Part shown: piece by piece, positions 26,677 through 35,732 of the stretch
Position numbering within the stretch: the stretch's first letter is position 1
Layout of the letters: each line of letters starts with the position of its first letter
Origin: UBA11475 sp045655805
GTDB taxonomy: Bacteria; Bacillota; Clostridia; Christensenellales; Borkfalkiaceae
Length of the DNA: 64,000 bases
Reading direction: 5' to 3'
Assembly (NCBI GenBank): GCA_045655805.1
Contig: JAZOPZ010000013.1
Location: 1-64,000, forward strand
Program-made: the position numbers and the translations under genes
Notes under the pieces: model-generated
Database searches by the model: none
What the model saw: the letters and a program-made list of their open reading frames with translations, nothing else
Told to the model about the DNA's origin: nothing

Positions 26677-27387
26677 ATGGAAGATTTAGTAATTTTATAC
26701 GAAGACAATCACATCATAGTAGTCTTAAAACCACAAAATATACCTTCGCAAGGAGATGAGAGTGGTGATAAAGACCTTTTGACTATGGTAAAAGAATATA
26801 TAAAAGTAACTTACCACAAGCAAGGCAACGTTTACGTGGGGCTCGTTCATAGGCTTGATAGACCTACGGGTGGCGTTATGGTTTTTGCTAAAAGTTCTAA
26901 AGGTGCGTCAAGGTTATCAGAGCAAATGCGTTCAGGCGATTTCGAAAAGAAATACCTTACTGTTTTAGCATCTGCTCCGCGTGAGAAAAAGGCTTTTTTA
27001 ACGCACTATCTTAAAAAGAACGCCGTTAACAATATGGTTTACGTTTCTTCTCAAGGGACGGAAGGTGCTAAAATGGCTTGTCTTGAATACACCGTTTTAG
27101 ACGAAAAGAACGGTCTTGCGTTTACTGAAGTTCGCTTACATACCGGTCGTAGTCATCAAATTCGCGTTCAAATGAGTGCAATAGGAGCGCCACTTTACGG
27201 CGACATGCGTTACGGTGGTGAAAAGGCAAAAAAAGGCAAACTTGCGCTTTGGGCTTATTACCTTGCGTTTACCCATCCCGTTACGGGGGAAAGGATGGTG
27301 TTTAAGGTTCAACCACCAAAGGACGGCGAACCTTGGAACTTGTTTGATACCGAACCTTTCTTACAAACTGTAAAACCTCAAATTTAA
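26677..27387 (+). CDS. RluA family pseudouridine synthase
   Basis: ATG 26677 after GGAG gives 236 residues. The catalytic His-Arg-Leu-Asp-Arg-Pro-Thr-Gly-Gly motif is near residue 57, and Gly-Arg-Ser-His-Gln-Ile-Arg-Val near 160 is the second RluA signature. There is no S4 domain, unlike the paralogue at 29736. It converts uridine to pseudouridine in rRNA or tRNA; the site is not predictable. Confidence 0.9.
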   Translation: MEDLVILYEDNHIIVVLKPQNIPSQGDESGDKDLLTMVKEYIKVTYHKQGNVYVGLVHRLDRPTGGVMVFAKSSKGASRLSEQMRSGDFEKKYLTVLASAPREKKAFLTHYLKKNAVNNMVYVSSQGTEGAKMACLEYTVLDEKNGLAFTEVRLHTGRSHQIRVQMSAIGAPLYGDMRYGGEKAKKGKLALWAYYLAFTHPVTGERMVFKVQPPKDGEPWNLFDTEPFLQTVKPQI

Positions 27388-27411
27388 GAGTGGCAAAACC
27401 ACTCTTTTTTT
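27388..27411 (+). terminator. Terminator after RluA-family gene
   Basis: GAGTGG-CAAAA-CCACTC is followed by seven T residues. Confidence 0.88.
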
Positions 27412-27473
27412 GTCGACTACAAATAAATTTACTTTTATTTTATTAAAAATAAAAAGAATTTGACATACGACTA

Positions 27474-27502
27474 TTGACAAAACGAAGTTTTTCGTGTAAA
27501 AT
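27474..27502 (+). promoter_or_regulatory. Promoter of surface protein gene
   Basis: TTGACA (27474-27479) and TAAAAT (27497-27502) are 17 bases apart. A hairpin (AAGTAACGGCAA with TTGCCGTAACTT, 27531-27558) lies in the leader directly before AGGAG. Confidence 0.8.
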
Positions 27503-27570
27503 GGTTTAGTAATACAATTTTTATAATGGAAAGTAACGGCAAAACCTTGCCGTAACTTAGGAGTTTTTAG

Positions 27571-29649
27571 ATGAAAATGAAATCATTATTTGCAAAAATT
27601 TTATGTTCAGCAGTTGCTTTGGCAATCGTGTGTGGTTCAGTAATTACTGGCACACCTCTTTTAGCCAAGGCTGACGAACCTATTACTAAACCTGCTCAAA
27701 AGTTCTTCACCGTTGACGGTAAAGACTATACTGCAGAATACGTTATAGTTGAAGGCGATAATAACGATCTTTTGCGTTTCTCACCTGAAGAAAAGGCTAC
27801 TGAAAAAGACGGCAAGTGGGTAGTTGAAGGCGCTTTCAAAAACAAAGTAGCAATAAACGATTTGGCAATGAACCTTAAACTTTCAAGCAACCTTTCTAGC
27901 GTTGAATTTACTCTCGTTACCGCACCTTATATCGCATCTGGTAATCCTTACGTTGACGATAAGGGTACTGCTGATCCTAAAGACGACGTAGACGCTGTTG
28001 CTAAAGAAGTTGAAAATTCAGTTAAGTTCGTAAATAACGGCAGTAACTTTAAGGTAGTTGCAAACGGACAAGATACCCCTTACACCGTTGATACTAACAT
28101 ATTCTTGCTTAAAACTTCGGTTGCAGATGGCGAGTTAACCCTTGATATCGCAGGCAATACTTTAACTGAAAATAGAACTGAAAAGTTGGTTGAATGCCAA
28201 GATAAAACTATGGCTACCGTTAAAGTTAAGTTTGAATATGCAAGCAAGCCAACTGCTACTGACGCAGGTGTTTCGTTTGAATATATCGACCAAGCAGTTA
28301 CTGCAACGGCTAACGGCAACGATGCTTTAAAACAAGCGTTTGAAGTTGACGCTAACGGCGCTCTTAAAATCACTAAAGGTTTCGTTATTGACCTTAACGC
28401 TGAAACAACCGGTTGCAAGATTGACGGTGACAAATTAACCCTTATTAAAAACGTAAACTACACCATTAAGTATGATTCTTACCGCTTAAACGGTGGTGGT
28501 ACTCCTGTAGTTAAACTTATCACTAAAGACACCGCAACTGGGGAGGCTTGTGCTGTTAACGCTGAAGATAAGAAGATTACTTTCGTTAAAAACGGTACTG
28601 GTTATAATATCGCTATTAACGATAACGCAAAAGACTTGGCAACCTACATCGTAGACGTAGTAGATGCTGACAAGTTCTATAAAGACGATTACGCTACTGA
28701 ACAAGCGTATAAAAACGACGTTTATAATAATGCGCCTGAATATATTGACGACGTAAACGCACTTAAATCTTTCCAAGTAGCAGTTAACGACGCTACTCAA
28801 ACTGAATATGAAGTTGGTGGCAACAAAGTTAAAAAGTCAATTAGAGTAGGTTCTGGCAAATACCTTAACTTACCTTCAATGGCAAATATCGTTACTGACA
28901 ATGTAAACGGTTACGGCACACTTGATGCAACCGTTTACTATATGAACGTTGATACCGATAGCGCTTGGTCAACCTATTCAGGATTAAAAGTTCCTGTTAA
29001 AAAGGCTGGTGAATATAAGTTCTTCGTAGTATTTGCTGACGATTACGGCAATACTATTGACGCTGAAAAGAACGATTATAACGAAACAAGCGGTGAATAT
29101 TTCTACGAAAAAGACGATAACGGCGTTATTACGATCAATCCAAATTATGAAAAATTCATTTTCACTTTTGAAGTTGAAGACGACGCTCCTATTATCGTAA
29201 GCGCAGGCAATAACTCAAATTGGTACACCGGCGTTAAAAACACCGCGGCATCTTTCAGTATTGAAGCATCTGACGAAAGAGTAGTTACCTATAAACTTGA
29301 ATATAAAGTTGGTGACGAATGGAAAGAAATTAAGACCTACGCTAACGATTACGACGATTACGGCTACTTTACGGCTGAAGAAATTCAAGCAATCGGTTAC
29401 GACGGCACTCTTACCTTTACTCCTAACAAAGCAGGTACTTACAAAATTACCTGTACCGTAAACCAAACTAACGTGATAGCGGTTGATAGCGCTGAAACTT
29501 TAATCACCGTTAACGACGTTGCTACCGTTGAACCTTATGATTTCTGGTTTGAAAATAACGTTTGGTCGTTCGTGTTCTTGGGTATCGGTACTCTTGCGCT
29601 TGCAGGTGTAATCGTACTTCTTTGCATTAAGCCAAAGGAAGATAAATAA
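27571..29649 (+). CDS. Large secreted, membrane-anchored surface protein
   Basis: The 692-residue protein has a signal peptide (about 1-35, cleavage probably after Ala-Lys-Ala), a long acidic Asp/Asn/Thr/Lys-rich ectodomain and a C-terminal membrane helix (about 664-687) with a short basic tail. There is no LPxTG motif. Segments around 540-645 read like Ig-like/bacterial surface domains. It carries no recognisable catalytic motif. Strong promoter, leader hairpin and terminator suggest a highly expressed single-gene unit, such as an envelope or adhesin-like protein. Confidence 0.6.
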   Translation: MKMKSLFAKILCSAVALAIVCGSVITGTPLLAKADEPITKPAQKFFTVDGKDYTAEYVIVEGDNNDLLRFSPEEKATEKDGKWVVEGAFKNKVAINDLAMNLKLSSNLSSVEFTLVTAPYIASGNPYVDDKGTADPKDDVDAVAKEVENSVKFVNNGSNFKVVANGQDTPYTVDTNIFLLKTSVADGELTLDIAGNTLTENRTEKLVECQDKTMATVKVKFEYASKPTATDAGVSFEYIDQAVTATANGNDALKQAFEVDANGALKITKGFVIDLNAETTGCKIDGDKLTLIKNVNYTIKYDSYRLNGGGTPVVKLITKDTATGEACAVNAEDKKITFVKNGTGYNIAINDNAKDLATYIVDVVDADKFYKDDYATEQAYKNDVYNNAPEYIDDVNALKSFQVAVNDATQTEYEVGGNKVKKSIRVGSGKYLNLPSMANIVTDNVNGYGTLDATVYYMNVDTDSAWSTYSGLKVPVKKAGEYKFFVVFADDYGNTIDAEKNDYNETSGEYFYEKDDNGVITINPNYEKFIFTFEVEDDAPIIVSAGNNSNWYTGVKNTAASFSIEASDERVVTYKLEYKVGDEWKEIKTYANDYDDYGYFTAEEIQAIGYDGTLTFTPNKAGTYKITCTVNQTNVIAVDSAETLITVNDVATVEPYDFWFENNVWSFVFLGIGTLALAGVIVLLCIKPKEDK

Positions 29650-29659
29650 AGATAACAAA

Positions 29660-29697
29660 AAGCGCGCTATACAAGTTTGGTAGCGCGCTTAAATTTT
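29660..29697 (+). terminator. Terminator after surface protein gene
   Basis: AAGCGCGCTA and TAGCGCGCTT form a 10-bp stem, followed by AAATTTTT. Confidence 0.85.
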
Positions 29698-29735
29698 TAT
29701 TAAGATTTCTATAACATTATTATATATATTATCGT

Positions 29736-30563
29736 ATGTTGGAATTTACAGTTGACGGGGCGATAAAGTTATCAAAGTTGGTCGCTCAAAAAACAAATCT
29801 TAAATATGGGGAAGTGCGCAAATTGCTCGATAACAAAGATATTAAAGTTAACGGCAAACGCACAGGGCAAGACCTAACCCTTGCAGTCGGCGATACCGTA
29901 ATAGTTTACGGCAATTTTTCGACTGTTAAAAAAGAGATTTCTATCGTATACGAGGACCAAAATATTTTAATTGCAAATAAAGATAAAGGCATAAATTCCG
30001 ACACTCTTTTTGAGGACCTTAAACAGTCTTGCGGTGAACTTTATTATATTCATAGATTAGATTTAAATACCGACGGTATTATAGTTTTTGCAAAAAATCC
30101 CGTAGCGGAAAAAGAACTTTTACAAGGTTTTAAAGATAGAACTTTTACAAAAACATACCTTGCTTTAGTTTACGGTATTCCTCAAAATAATAGCGCCATT
30201 TTAAGTGATTATCTTATTAAGGACAGTAAAAATTCTTCAGTTAAGATAGTTAAACATAAAGTTTTAGGCGCGCTTACCGTTAAAACTGCTTACGAAGTAG
30301 TTAAAAAGGGTAGTCAAACTTCTTTATTAAGGGTGACGCTACTTACGGGGCGTACGCACCAAATAAGGGCACACCTTGCCTTCTACGGGCATTTTATCAT
30401 AGGGGACGGCAAGTATGGCGTAAACGCTATTAACAAGCAATTAAAGGCTAGCAAACAACAATTATCGTCGGACGGAATTACTTTCTATTTTACAGAAAAT
30501 TCACCACTATATTACTTGAACGGAAAAACTTTTACAATAGATAAAAAATTTACGGTTATTTAG
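29736..30563 (+). CDS. RluA family pseudouridine synthase with S4 domain
   Basis: Residues 1-60 form an S4 RNA-binding domain. The synthase domain has His-Arg-Leu-Asp-Leu-Asn-Thr-Asp-Gly near 107 and Gly-Arg-Thr-His-Gln-Ile-Arg-Ala near 203. Its length of 275 is normal. There is no Shine-Dalgarno sequence before ATG 29736, and AT-rich -10-like sequence runs up to the start, so translation may be leaderless. The rqcH gene follows nine bases after its stop. Confidence 0.88.
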   Translation: MLEFTVDGAIKLSKLVAQKTNLKYGEVRKLLDNKDIKVNGKRTGQDLTLAVGDTVIVYGNFSTVKKEISIVYEDQNILIANKDKGINSDTLFEDLKQSCGELYYIHRLDLNTDGIIVFAKNPVAEKELLQGFKDRTFTKTYLALVYGIPQNNSAILSDYLIKDSKNSSVKIVKHKVLGALTVKTAYEVVKKGSQTSLLRVTLLTGRTHQIRAHLAFYGHFIIGDGKYGVNAINKQLKASKQQLSSDGITFYFTENSPLYYLNGKTFTIDKKFTVI

Positions 30564-30571
30564 GATTTTTT

Positions 30572-32287
30572 ATGCCACAAGACGCTTATACATTAAAGCG
30601 CGTAGCAACTGAACTTAACGGACTTTTGCAGGGCGCTAAAGTTAATAAAATAAATCAACCGCTTTTAGACGAAGTGGTTTTGCACTTGTACAATAAAGGG
30701 CAAAATTTTAAACTCGTTATTTCGGCAAACGCTATTGGCGCTAGGGTGGGTATTACCACGGATGAAAAGCCTAATCCACTAACCGCTTTCGGGTTTTGTA
30801 TGCTCCTTCGAAAATACCTTTTGGGCGCTGAAATTACTTTTGTTACTGCCGTTGAAAACGAGAGAATCGTCAGGATTGATTTTTCGGCTCTTAACGACTT
30901 TTTTGAAAGCAAAGAAAGGGCTTTATACGCTGAAATTATGGGCAAGTACAGCAATATCGTTTTAACCGAAAACGGTAAGATTTTAGGTTCGCTTAAAGCC
31001 TTTAATTTGGACATAAATTCCCTCCGTCCGTTGATGGCGGGTATGACTTATCTTTTGCCACCTAAACAAGAAAAATTTTACCCTAAAGAATACGCTCTTT
31101 TAGATAAATATTTAGACTTTTTAACGCAAAAAAACGGCGATTTAACGGTGGGAGAATTGTCGGATTTCGTCTTTGAAAACATTATAGGTTTTTCAAAGCA
31201 AACGGCAAAAGAATTTGCAGTAAGATTTGTCGAAAAACTCGATTTTAGTAAAGAAAATTTCGCTAGGTTTTTACAAGAGTTTTTGACTTTCAGTGAAGGT
31301 AGCGCCGTCGTTAAATATTCGGGGGATAAACCTATCGATTTTTTTGTTTACGATTATAAGAGTGTTGATGGGGAAGTTAGGCGTTTTGACAGCGTTTTAT
31401 TGGCGCAAGAAGATTTCTATATTAAAAAGGAAAAAAGCAGAATTTTAGGCGATGGAAAACGCAAGATTTTATCCGTTGTAAAAAAGGCTGAAGATAAATT
31501 AAAAAAGCGCTCTCAAATAATTGCAAAAAAAGAGCAAGACGCTTTAAATTTTGAGGACGATAAGTTGCGTGGCGAATTACTTTTAGCGTACGCTTACAAA
31601 ATAAAAAAAGGTGAAGATTTTGCAATCGTTGAAAATTATTACGACGATATGAAACCACTTAAAATTTCGCTCGATAAAAACCTTACCGTTACTGAAAACG
31701 CTGAACTTTATTTTAAGCGTTACAATAAGCAAAAGCGTACTCAAATTGCGCTTATTCCACAAAAGGAAGAACTAAAAAAAGAGTTCGACTATTTGACGGC
31801 GTTAAAAGCCGAGGCTGAAATTGCCGATTGTTTGCAAGATTACGAGCATATCGTGGAAGAACTTCAGTCGGCGGGATTTATCAAAAAAACGCAAACTAAA
31901 ATCAAAAAACCTAAAAAGGTTAAGTTTACGACCTATTCGTTCGACGGCTATCAAATTAAGGTTGGCAAGAACAATATTCAAAACGACGAATTGACCTTTT
32001 CGGCGACGGGCAATTCGCTTTGGTTACACGCAAAAGATATGCACTCGGCACACATCATCATTGAGTTTGATGGCAGGGAATTTTCCGATGAAGTTATCAA
32101 GTTCGCGTGTGAGGTTTGTGCTTATTATTCAGAGGGTAGGCAGTCGGGCAAGGTGGAGATTGATTATACTCGCAAAAAATTCGTTAAAAAGCCACCTAAA
32201 GCAAACCCTGGGTTTGTGAGTTATACTTCACAAAAAACTATGCGAGCAGAACCGATTAAACATGAAGAATTTGTAAAAAAGCAATAA
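30572..32287 (+). CDS. rqcH: Ribosome quality control protein RqcH (NFACT/FbpA family)
   Basis: The 571-residue protein has the NFACT-N domain (1-250), a helical/coiled-coil middle rich in Lys/Glu (about 285-440) and the NFACT-R domain (about 450-545). RqcH binds stalled 50S-peptidyl-tRNA and adds C-terminal alanine tails with RqcP. Older annotations call it fibronectin-binding protein. Its AGGA ribosome binding site overlaps the stop of the pseudouridine synthase gene. Confidence 0.9.
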   Translation: MPQDAYTLKRVATELNGLLQGAKVNKINQPLLDEVVLHLYNKGQNFKLVISANAIGARVGITTDEKPNPLTAFGFCMLLRKYLLGAEITFVTAVENERIVRIDFSALNDFFESKERALYAEIMGKYSNIVLTENGKILGSLKAFNLDINSLRPLMAGMTYLLPPKQEKFYPKEYALLDKYLDFLTQKNGDLTVGELSDFVFENIIGFSKQTAKEFAVRFVEKLDFSKENFARFLQEFLTFSEGSAVVKYSGDKPIDFFVYDYKSVDGEVRRFDSVLLAQEDFYIKKEKSRILGDGKRKILSVVKKAEDKLKKRSQIIAKKEQDALNFEDDKLRGELLLAYAYKIKKGEDFAIVENYYDDMKPLKISLDKNLTVTENAELYFKRYNKQKRTQIALIPQKEELKKEFDYLTALKAEAEIADCLQDYEHIVEELQSAGFIKKTQTKIKKPKKVKFTTYSFDGYQIKVGKNNIQNDELTFSATGNSLWLHAKDMHSAHIIIEFDGREFSDEVIKFACEVCAYYSEGRQSGKVEIDYTRKKFVKKPPKANPGFVSYTSQKTMRAEPIKHEEFVKKQ

Positions 32288-32322
32288 ATGGCAAGATTTT
32301 TGAAAATCGTTAAATATTCCGT

Positions 32323-32351
32323 TTGCTTTTTAAAAAGTTTTGTGTTATTAT
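32323..32351 (+). promoter_or_regulatory. Promoter of tig
   Basis: TTGCTT (32323-32328) and TATTAT (32346-32351) are 17 bases apart. Confidence 0.65.
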
Positions 32352-32393
32352 AGCATAGATATAATATTATTACAGTTATATTAGGAGATTGAA

Positions 32394-33677
32394 ATGGATT
32401 ACAAGTTTGAAAAAGCGGAAAAAAGCACCGTTAAAGTTGAAATTAAATTAAACAAAGAAGAATGGGCTAACGCTCAAGTTAAAGCGTACAACAAAAACAA
32501 AGGCAAGTTTACTATGCCTGGTTTTAGAAAGGGTAAAGTTCCTATGAAAGTTATCGAAAACGCTTACGGTAAGGGCGTATTCTATGAAGATGCTATTAAC
32601 GAAGCGTTCCCTGAATATTTCGGTCAAGTTTTGGATAAAGAACCTTCGATTGAAATCGTTGCTAGACCTGACCTTGATATTAAAGATTTATCTGACGACG
32701 GTATCACGATGGTTGCAACCGTTCCTGTTAAGCCTGAAGTTAACCTTGGCGCTTACAAGGGTATAAAGTTTGATAAAGTTGAGTATAATGTAACTGACGA
32801 AGATATCGAAAACGATATCAAGCGTTTACAAGAAAGAAATTCAAGAACCGTTGAAGTTACCGACCGTCCTGCTGAAATGGGTGACATCACCGTTATCGAT
32901 TATTCCGGCGCTGTTGACGGCGAAAAGTTTGAAGGCGGTACTGCTGAAAATCAAAATCTTGAACTTGGTTCTAACACTTTTATCCCTGGCTTTGAAGACG
33001 GCGTTGTTGGTATGAATATCGGCGACACCAAAGATATTAGCGTTAAATTCCCTGACGAATATCACGCTGAAAACTTAAAGGGTAAAGACGCTGTATTCAC
33101 CGTTAAACTTAACAAAATTAGCAAAAAGGAATTACCTGAAGTTACCGACGAATGGATTAAAGAGGCAACTGGCACCGAAACCGTTGACGCTTATAAGGCT
33201 GAAACCAAGGCAAAGATGGAAGATGCTAACGCTAAAAAGGCTGATAGAGAACTCGAAAACAAGATGATTGAATTCATTACCGATTCTTCTGAAGTTGAAA
33301 TTCCTGACGCTCTTATTGAAAACCAAATCGACTATATGGTTCAAGATATGGAATATAGAATGTCTTACCAAGGTCTTAAACTTGAAGACTTCTTAAAGTA
33401 TACCAATCAATCTATGGAAGATTACAGAAAGACTTTTGTTGATCAAGCAAAAAAATCAGTTAAGAAACAACTTGTAATCGACGCTATTATCGCTAAAGAA
33501 GAACTTACTGCTACTGATGACGAAGTAAAAGCAAAAGTTAACGAAATGTACGAAAAACAAGGTAAAAAAGCGCCTGACTTTAAGAACTTTGACGCTAAAC
33601 AATTCGATTACGCTAAACAAGATATCATAATCAACAAACTTTTTGATATTCTTAAAAAGGAAAACACTATCGCCTAG
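32394..33677 (+). CDS. tig: Trigger factor
   Basis: The 427-residue protein has the ribosome-binding domain with the Gly-Phe-Arg-Lys-Gly-Lys signature near 42-48, an FKBP-type PPIase domain (about 150-245) and the helical chaperone C-domain. It assists nascent chains at the ribosome exit. It heads the conserved tig-clpP-clpX order. TAGGAGA precedes the ATG. Confidence 0.96.
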   Translation: MDYKFEKAEKSTVKVEIKLNKEEWANAQVKAYNKNKGKFTMPGFRKGKVPMKVIENAYGKGVFYEDAINEAFPEYFGQVLDKEPSIEIVARPDLDIKDLSDDGITMVATVPVKPEVNLGAYKGIKFDKVEYNVTDEDIENDIKRLQERNSRTVEVTDRPAEMGDITVIDYSGAVDGEKFEGGTAENQNLELGSNTFIPGFEDGVVGMNIGDTKDISVKFPDEYHAENLKGKDAVFTVKLNKISKKELPEVTDEWIKEATGTETVDAYKAETKAKMEDANAKKADRELENKMIEFITDSSEVEIPDALIENQIDYMVQDMEYRMSYQGLKLEDFLKYTNQSMEDYRKTFVDQAKKSVKKQLVIDAIIAKEELTATDDEVKAKVNEMYEKQGKKAPDFKNFDAKQFDYAKQDIIINKLFDILKKENTIA

Positions 33678-33702
33678 TTGATAGATAATATTAAAAATTT
33701 CG

Positions 33703-33730
33703 TCTCCGCTTTATATTCGTAAAGCGGAGA
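33703..33730. repeat. Perfect hairpin between tig and clpP
   Basis: TCTCCGCTTTA and TAAAGCGGAGA form an 11-bp stem with a 6-base loop. No T run follows, so it is more likely an mRNA processing or stability element than a terminator. Confidence 0.55.
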
Positions 33731-33752
33731 TAAGTTTATAAAGGGGTAAAAT

Positions 33753-34346
33753 ATGATTAAAAATACCGTTGTGCCTTACGTTATTGAAAATACCGGCAAG
33801 GGCGAAAGAAGTTACGATATATATTCAAGACTTTTAGAAGACAGAATTATCTTTTTAACCGGTGAAATCAACGACGCCGTTGCTGATACCGTCGTTGCTC
33901 AACTTATCTATTTAGAAGGTCAAGACCCTGAAAAAGATATTTGTTTATATATAAACAGCCCTGGTGGTAGCGTTACTGCTGGTATGGCTATTTACGATAC
34001 TATGAATTATATCAAGTGCGACGTTACTACCATTTGTATCGGTATGGCTGCGTCTATGGGCGCGTTCTTGCTTTCAAGTGGAACTAAAGGCAAGCGTTTT
34101 GCTCTTAAAAATAGCGAAATTATGATTCACCAACCTTTAGGTGGCGCGCAAGGTCAAGCAAGTGATATTAAAATTCAAGCAGACCATATTTTAAAAATTA
34201 AACATAAGTTAAATTCTATTTTGGCTGAAAACTGCAACAAGCCGTTTGAACAAGTCGAAAAAGATACGGATAGAGACAATTATTTAAGCGCGGAAGAAGC
34301 GCGCGAATACGGGCTTATCGACGATATTTTTGTAAAGCGCCCGTAA
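33753..34346 (+). CDS. clpP: ATP-dependent Clp protease proteolytic subunit
   Basis: The 197-residue protein has the ClpP triad visible as Ser101 in Ala-Ala-Ser-Met-Gly-Ala, His126 in Ile-His-Gln-Pro and an Asp near 175. It forms the tetradecameric peptidase that works with ClpX, whose gene follows 13 bases later. AAAGGGG precedes the ATG. Confidence 0.97.
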   Translation: MIKNTVVPYVIENTGKGERSYDIYSRLLEDRIIFLTGEINDAVADTVVAQLIYLEGQDPEKDICLYINSPGGSVTAGMAIYDTMNYIKCDVTTICIGMAASMGAFLLSSGTKGKRFALKNSEIMIHQPLGGAQGQASDIKIQADHILKIKHKLNSILAENCNKPFEQVEKDTDRDNYLSAEEAREYGLIDDIFVKRP

Positions 34347-34359
34347 TTAAGGGGGAATA

Positions 34360-35580
34360 ATGAAAGATAAAGAAATGTTTTGCGCTTTTTGCGGAAAGGA
34401 AAAAGAATTCGCTAAAAGGCTTGTTTCGGGACCGAACGGTACTTTCATTTGCGACGAGTGTATTGAAATTTGTAAGCAAGTGTTAGAAGAAGAACCGACG
34501 GAAATTACTGATGAACAAACCGGCGTTAAACTTTTAACTCCGCAAGAAATCAAATCTCGTTTAGACGAATATATTATTGGTCAAGACGACGCTAAAAAAG
34601 TGCTTTCGGTTGCCGTTTACAATCACTATAAAAGGATTGGCGTCAAGGCTACGCGCGACGATATCGATCTCGAAAAAAGCAACGTTTTACTTTTAGGACC
34701 AACGGGTAGTGGTAAGACTTTACTTGCTCGTACGCTCGCTAAAATTTTGGACGTTCCGTTTGCCGTTGCCGACGCAACTACTTTAACCGAGGCTGGCTAC
34801 GTTGGTGAAGACGTTGAAAATATTTTACTTAAACTTATTCAATCGGCTGATTACGATATTTCAAAAGCAGAAAGAGGTATCGTTTATATTGACGAAATTG
34901 ATAAGATTGCAAGAAAGAGTGAAAACGTTTCTATCACGCGTGACGTTTCGGGAGAAGGCGTTCAACAAGCACTCTTAAAAATTATTGAATCGACCGTTGC
35001 GTCAGTTCCACCACAAGGTGGTCGTAAGCACCCACAACAAGAGTGCTTAAGGATTGATACCACTAACATATTATTCATAATGGGTGGGGCATTCGTAGGG
35101 CTTGATAAGATTGTTGAAAAGCGCAAGGATAAAACTACTTTGGGTTTTGGTACTTCGGTTTATTCTTCCGAGCAATCGGTTAAAGAATTTATTAGGGACG
35201 TTCAACCACAAGATTTGATTAAATACGGTCTTATACCTGAATTTATCGGTCGTGTGCCTATTACCGTTGGACTCAACGCTTTAGATGAAGACGCTCTCGT
35301 AAATATTATGACAGTTCCTAAAAACGCACTCGTTAAGCAATATAAAAAGTTGATCGGTATCGATAACGTTGAACTTGAAATTACGGGTGACGCAGTTAGG
35401 GCTGTCGCTAAAAAGGCTATTGAACTTAAGACGGGCGCAAGGGGACTTCGCACTATTTTGGAAAACCTTATGCTTGATACTATGTACGAAATTCCGTCGC
35501 TTACCGACGTTGAAAAGGTTATTATCGACGAAAAAGTAGTTGCTGGTGGCAAGCCTCAAATAGTTAAAAAAGCAAGTTAA
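34360..35580 (+). CDS. clpX: ATP-dependent Clp protease ATP-binding subunit ClpX
   Basis: The 406-residue AAA+ unfoldase starts with a zinc-binding domain (two Cys-x-x-Cys pairs, residues 6-34), then Walker A Gly-Pro-Thr-Gly-Ser-Gly-Lys-Thr near 113 and Walker B Tyr-Ile-Asp-Glu-Ile-Asp. It also has the Gly-Phe-Gly pore loop and Arg-finger regions. It delivers substrates to ClpP and lies in the same operon. Confidence 0.97.
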   Translation: MKDKEMFCAFCGKEKEFAKRLVSGPNGTFICDECIEICKQVLEEEPTEITDEQTGVKLLTPQEIKSRLDEYIIGQDDAKKVLSVAVYNHYKRIGVKATRDDIDLEKSNVLLLGPTGSGKTLLARTLAKILDVPFAVADATTLTEAGYVGEDVENILLKLIQSADYDISKAERGIVYIDEIDKIARKSENVSITRDVSGEGVQQALLKIIESTVASVPPQGGRKHPQQECLRIDTTNILFIMGGAFVGLDKIVEKRKDKTTLGFGTSVYSSEQSVKEFIRDVQPQDLIKYGLIPEFIGRVPITVGLNALDEDALVNIMTVPKNALVKQYKKLIGIDNVELEITGDAVRAVAKKAIELKTGARGLRTILENLMLDTMYEIPSLTDVEKVIIDEKVVAGGKPQIVKKAS

Positions 35581-35593
35581 TAACAAATATAAA

Positions 35594-35618
35594 AAACGCT
35601 CTAAAGGAGCGTTTTTTT
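35594..35618 (+). terminator. Terminator after clpX
   Basis: AAACGCTC and GAGCGTTT form a stem, followed by T residues. Confidence 0.88.
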
Positions 35619-35673
35619 GTTGCACGAAGGTTAAAATCCAAAAAAATGTTAAAAATAGAGAAAAATTTTGCTA

Positions 35674-35702
35674 TTTACCACTACGATTTGACGTTGTATA
35701 AT
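35674..35702 (+). promoter_or_regulatory. Promoter of oxidoreductase operon
   Basis: TTTACC (35674-35679) and TATAAT (35697-35702) are 17 bases apart. Confidence 0.65.
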
Positions 35703-35732
35703 TAAGGTACAAAACAAAAGGAGTTTTTAGTT

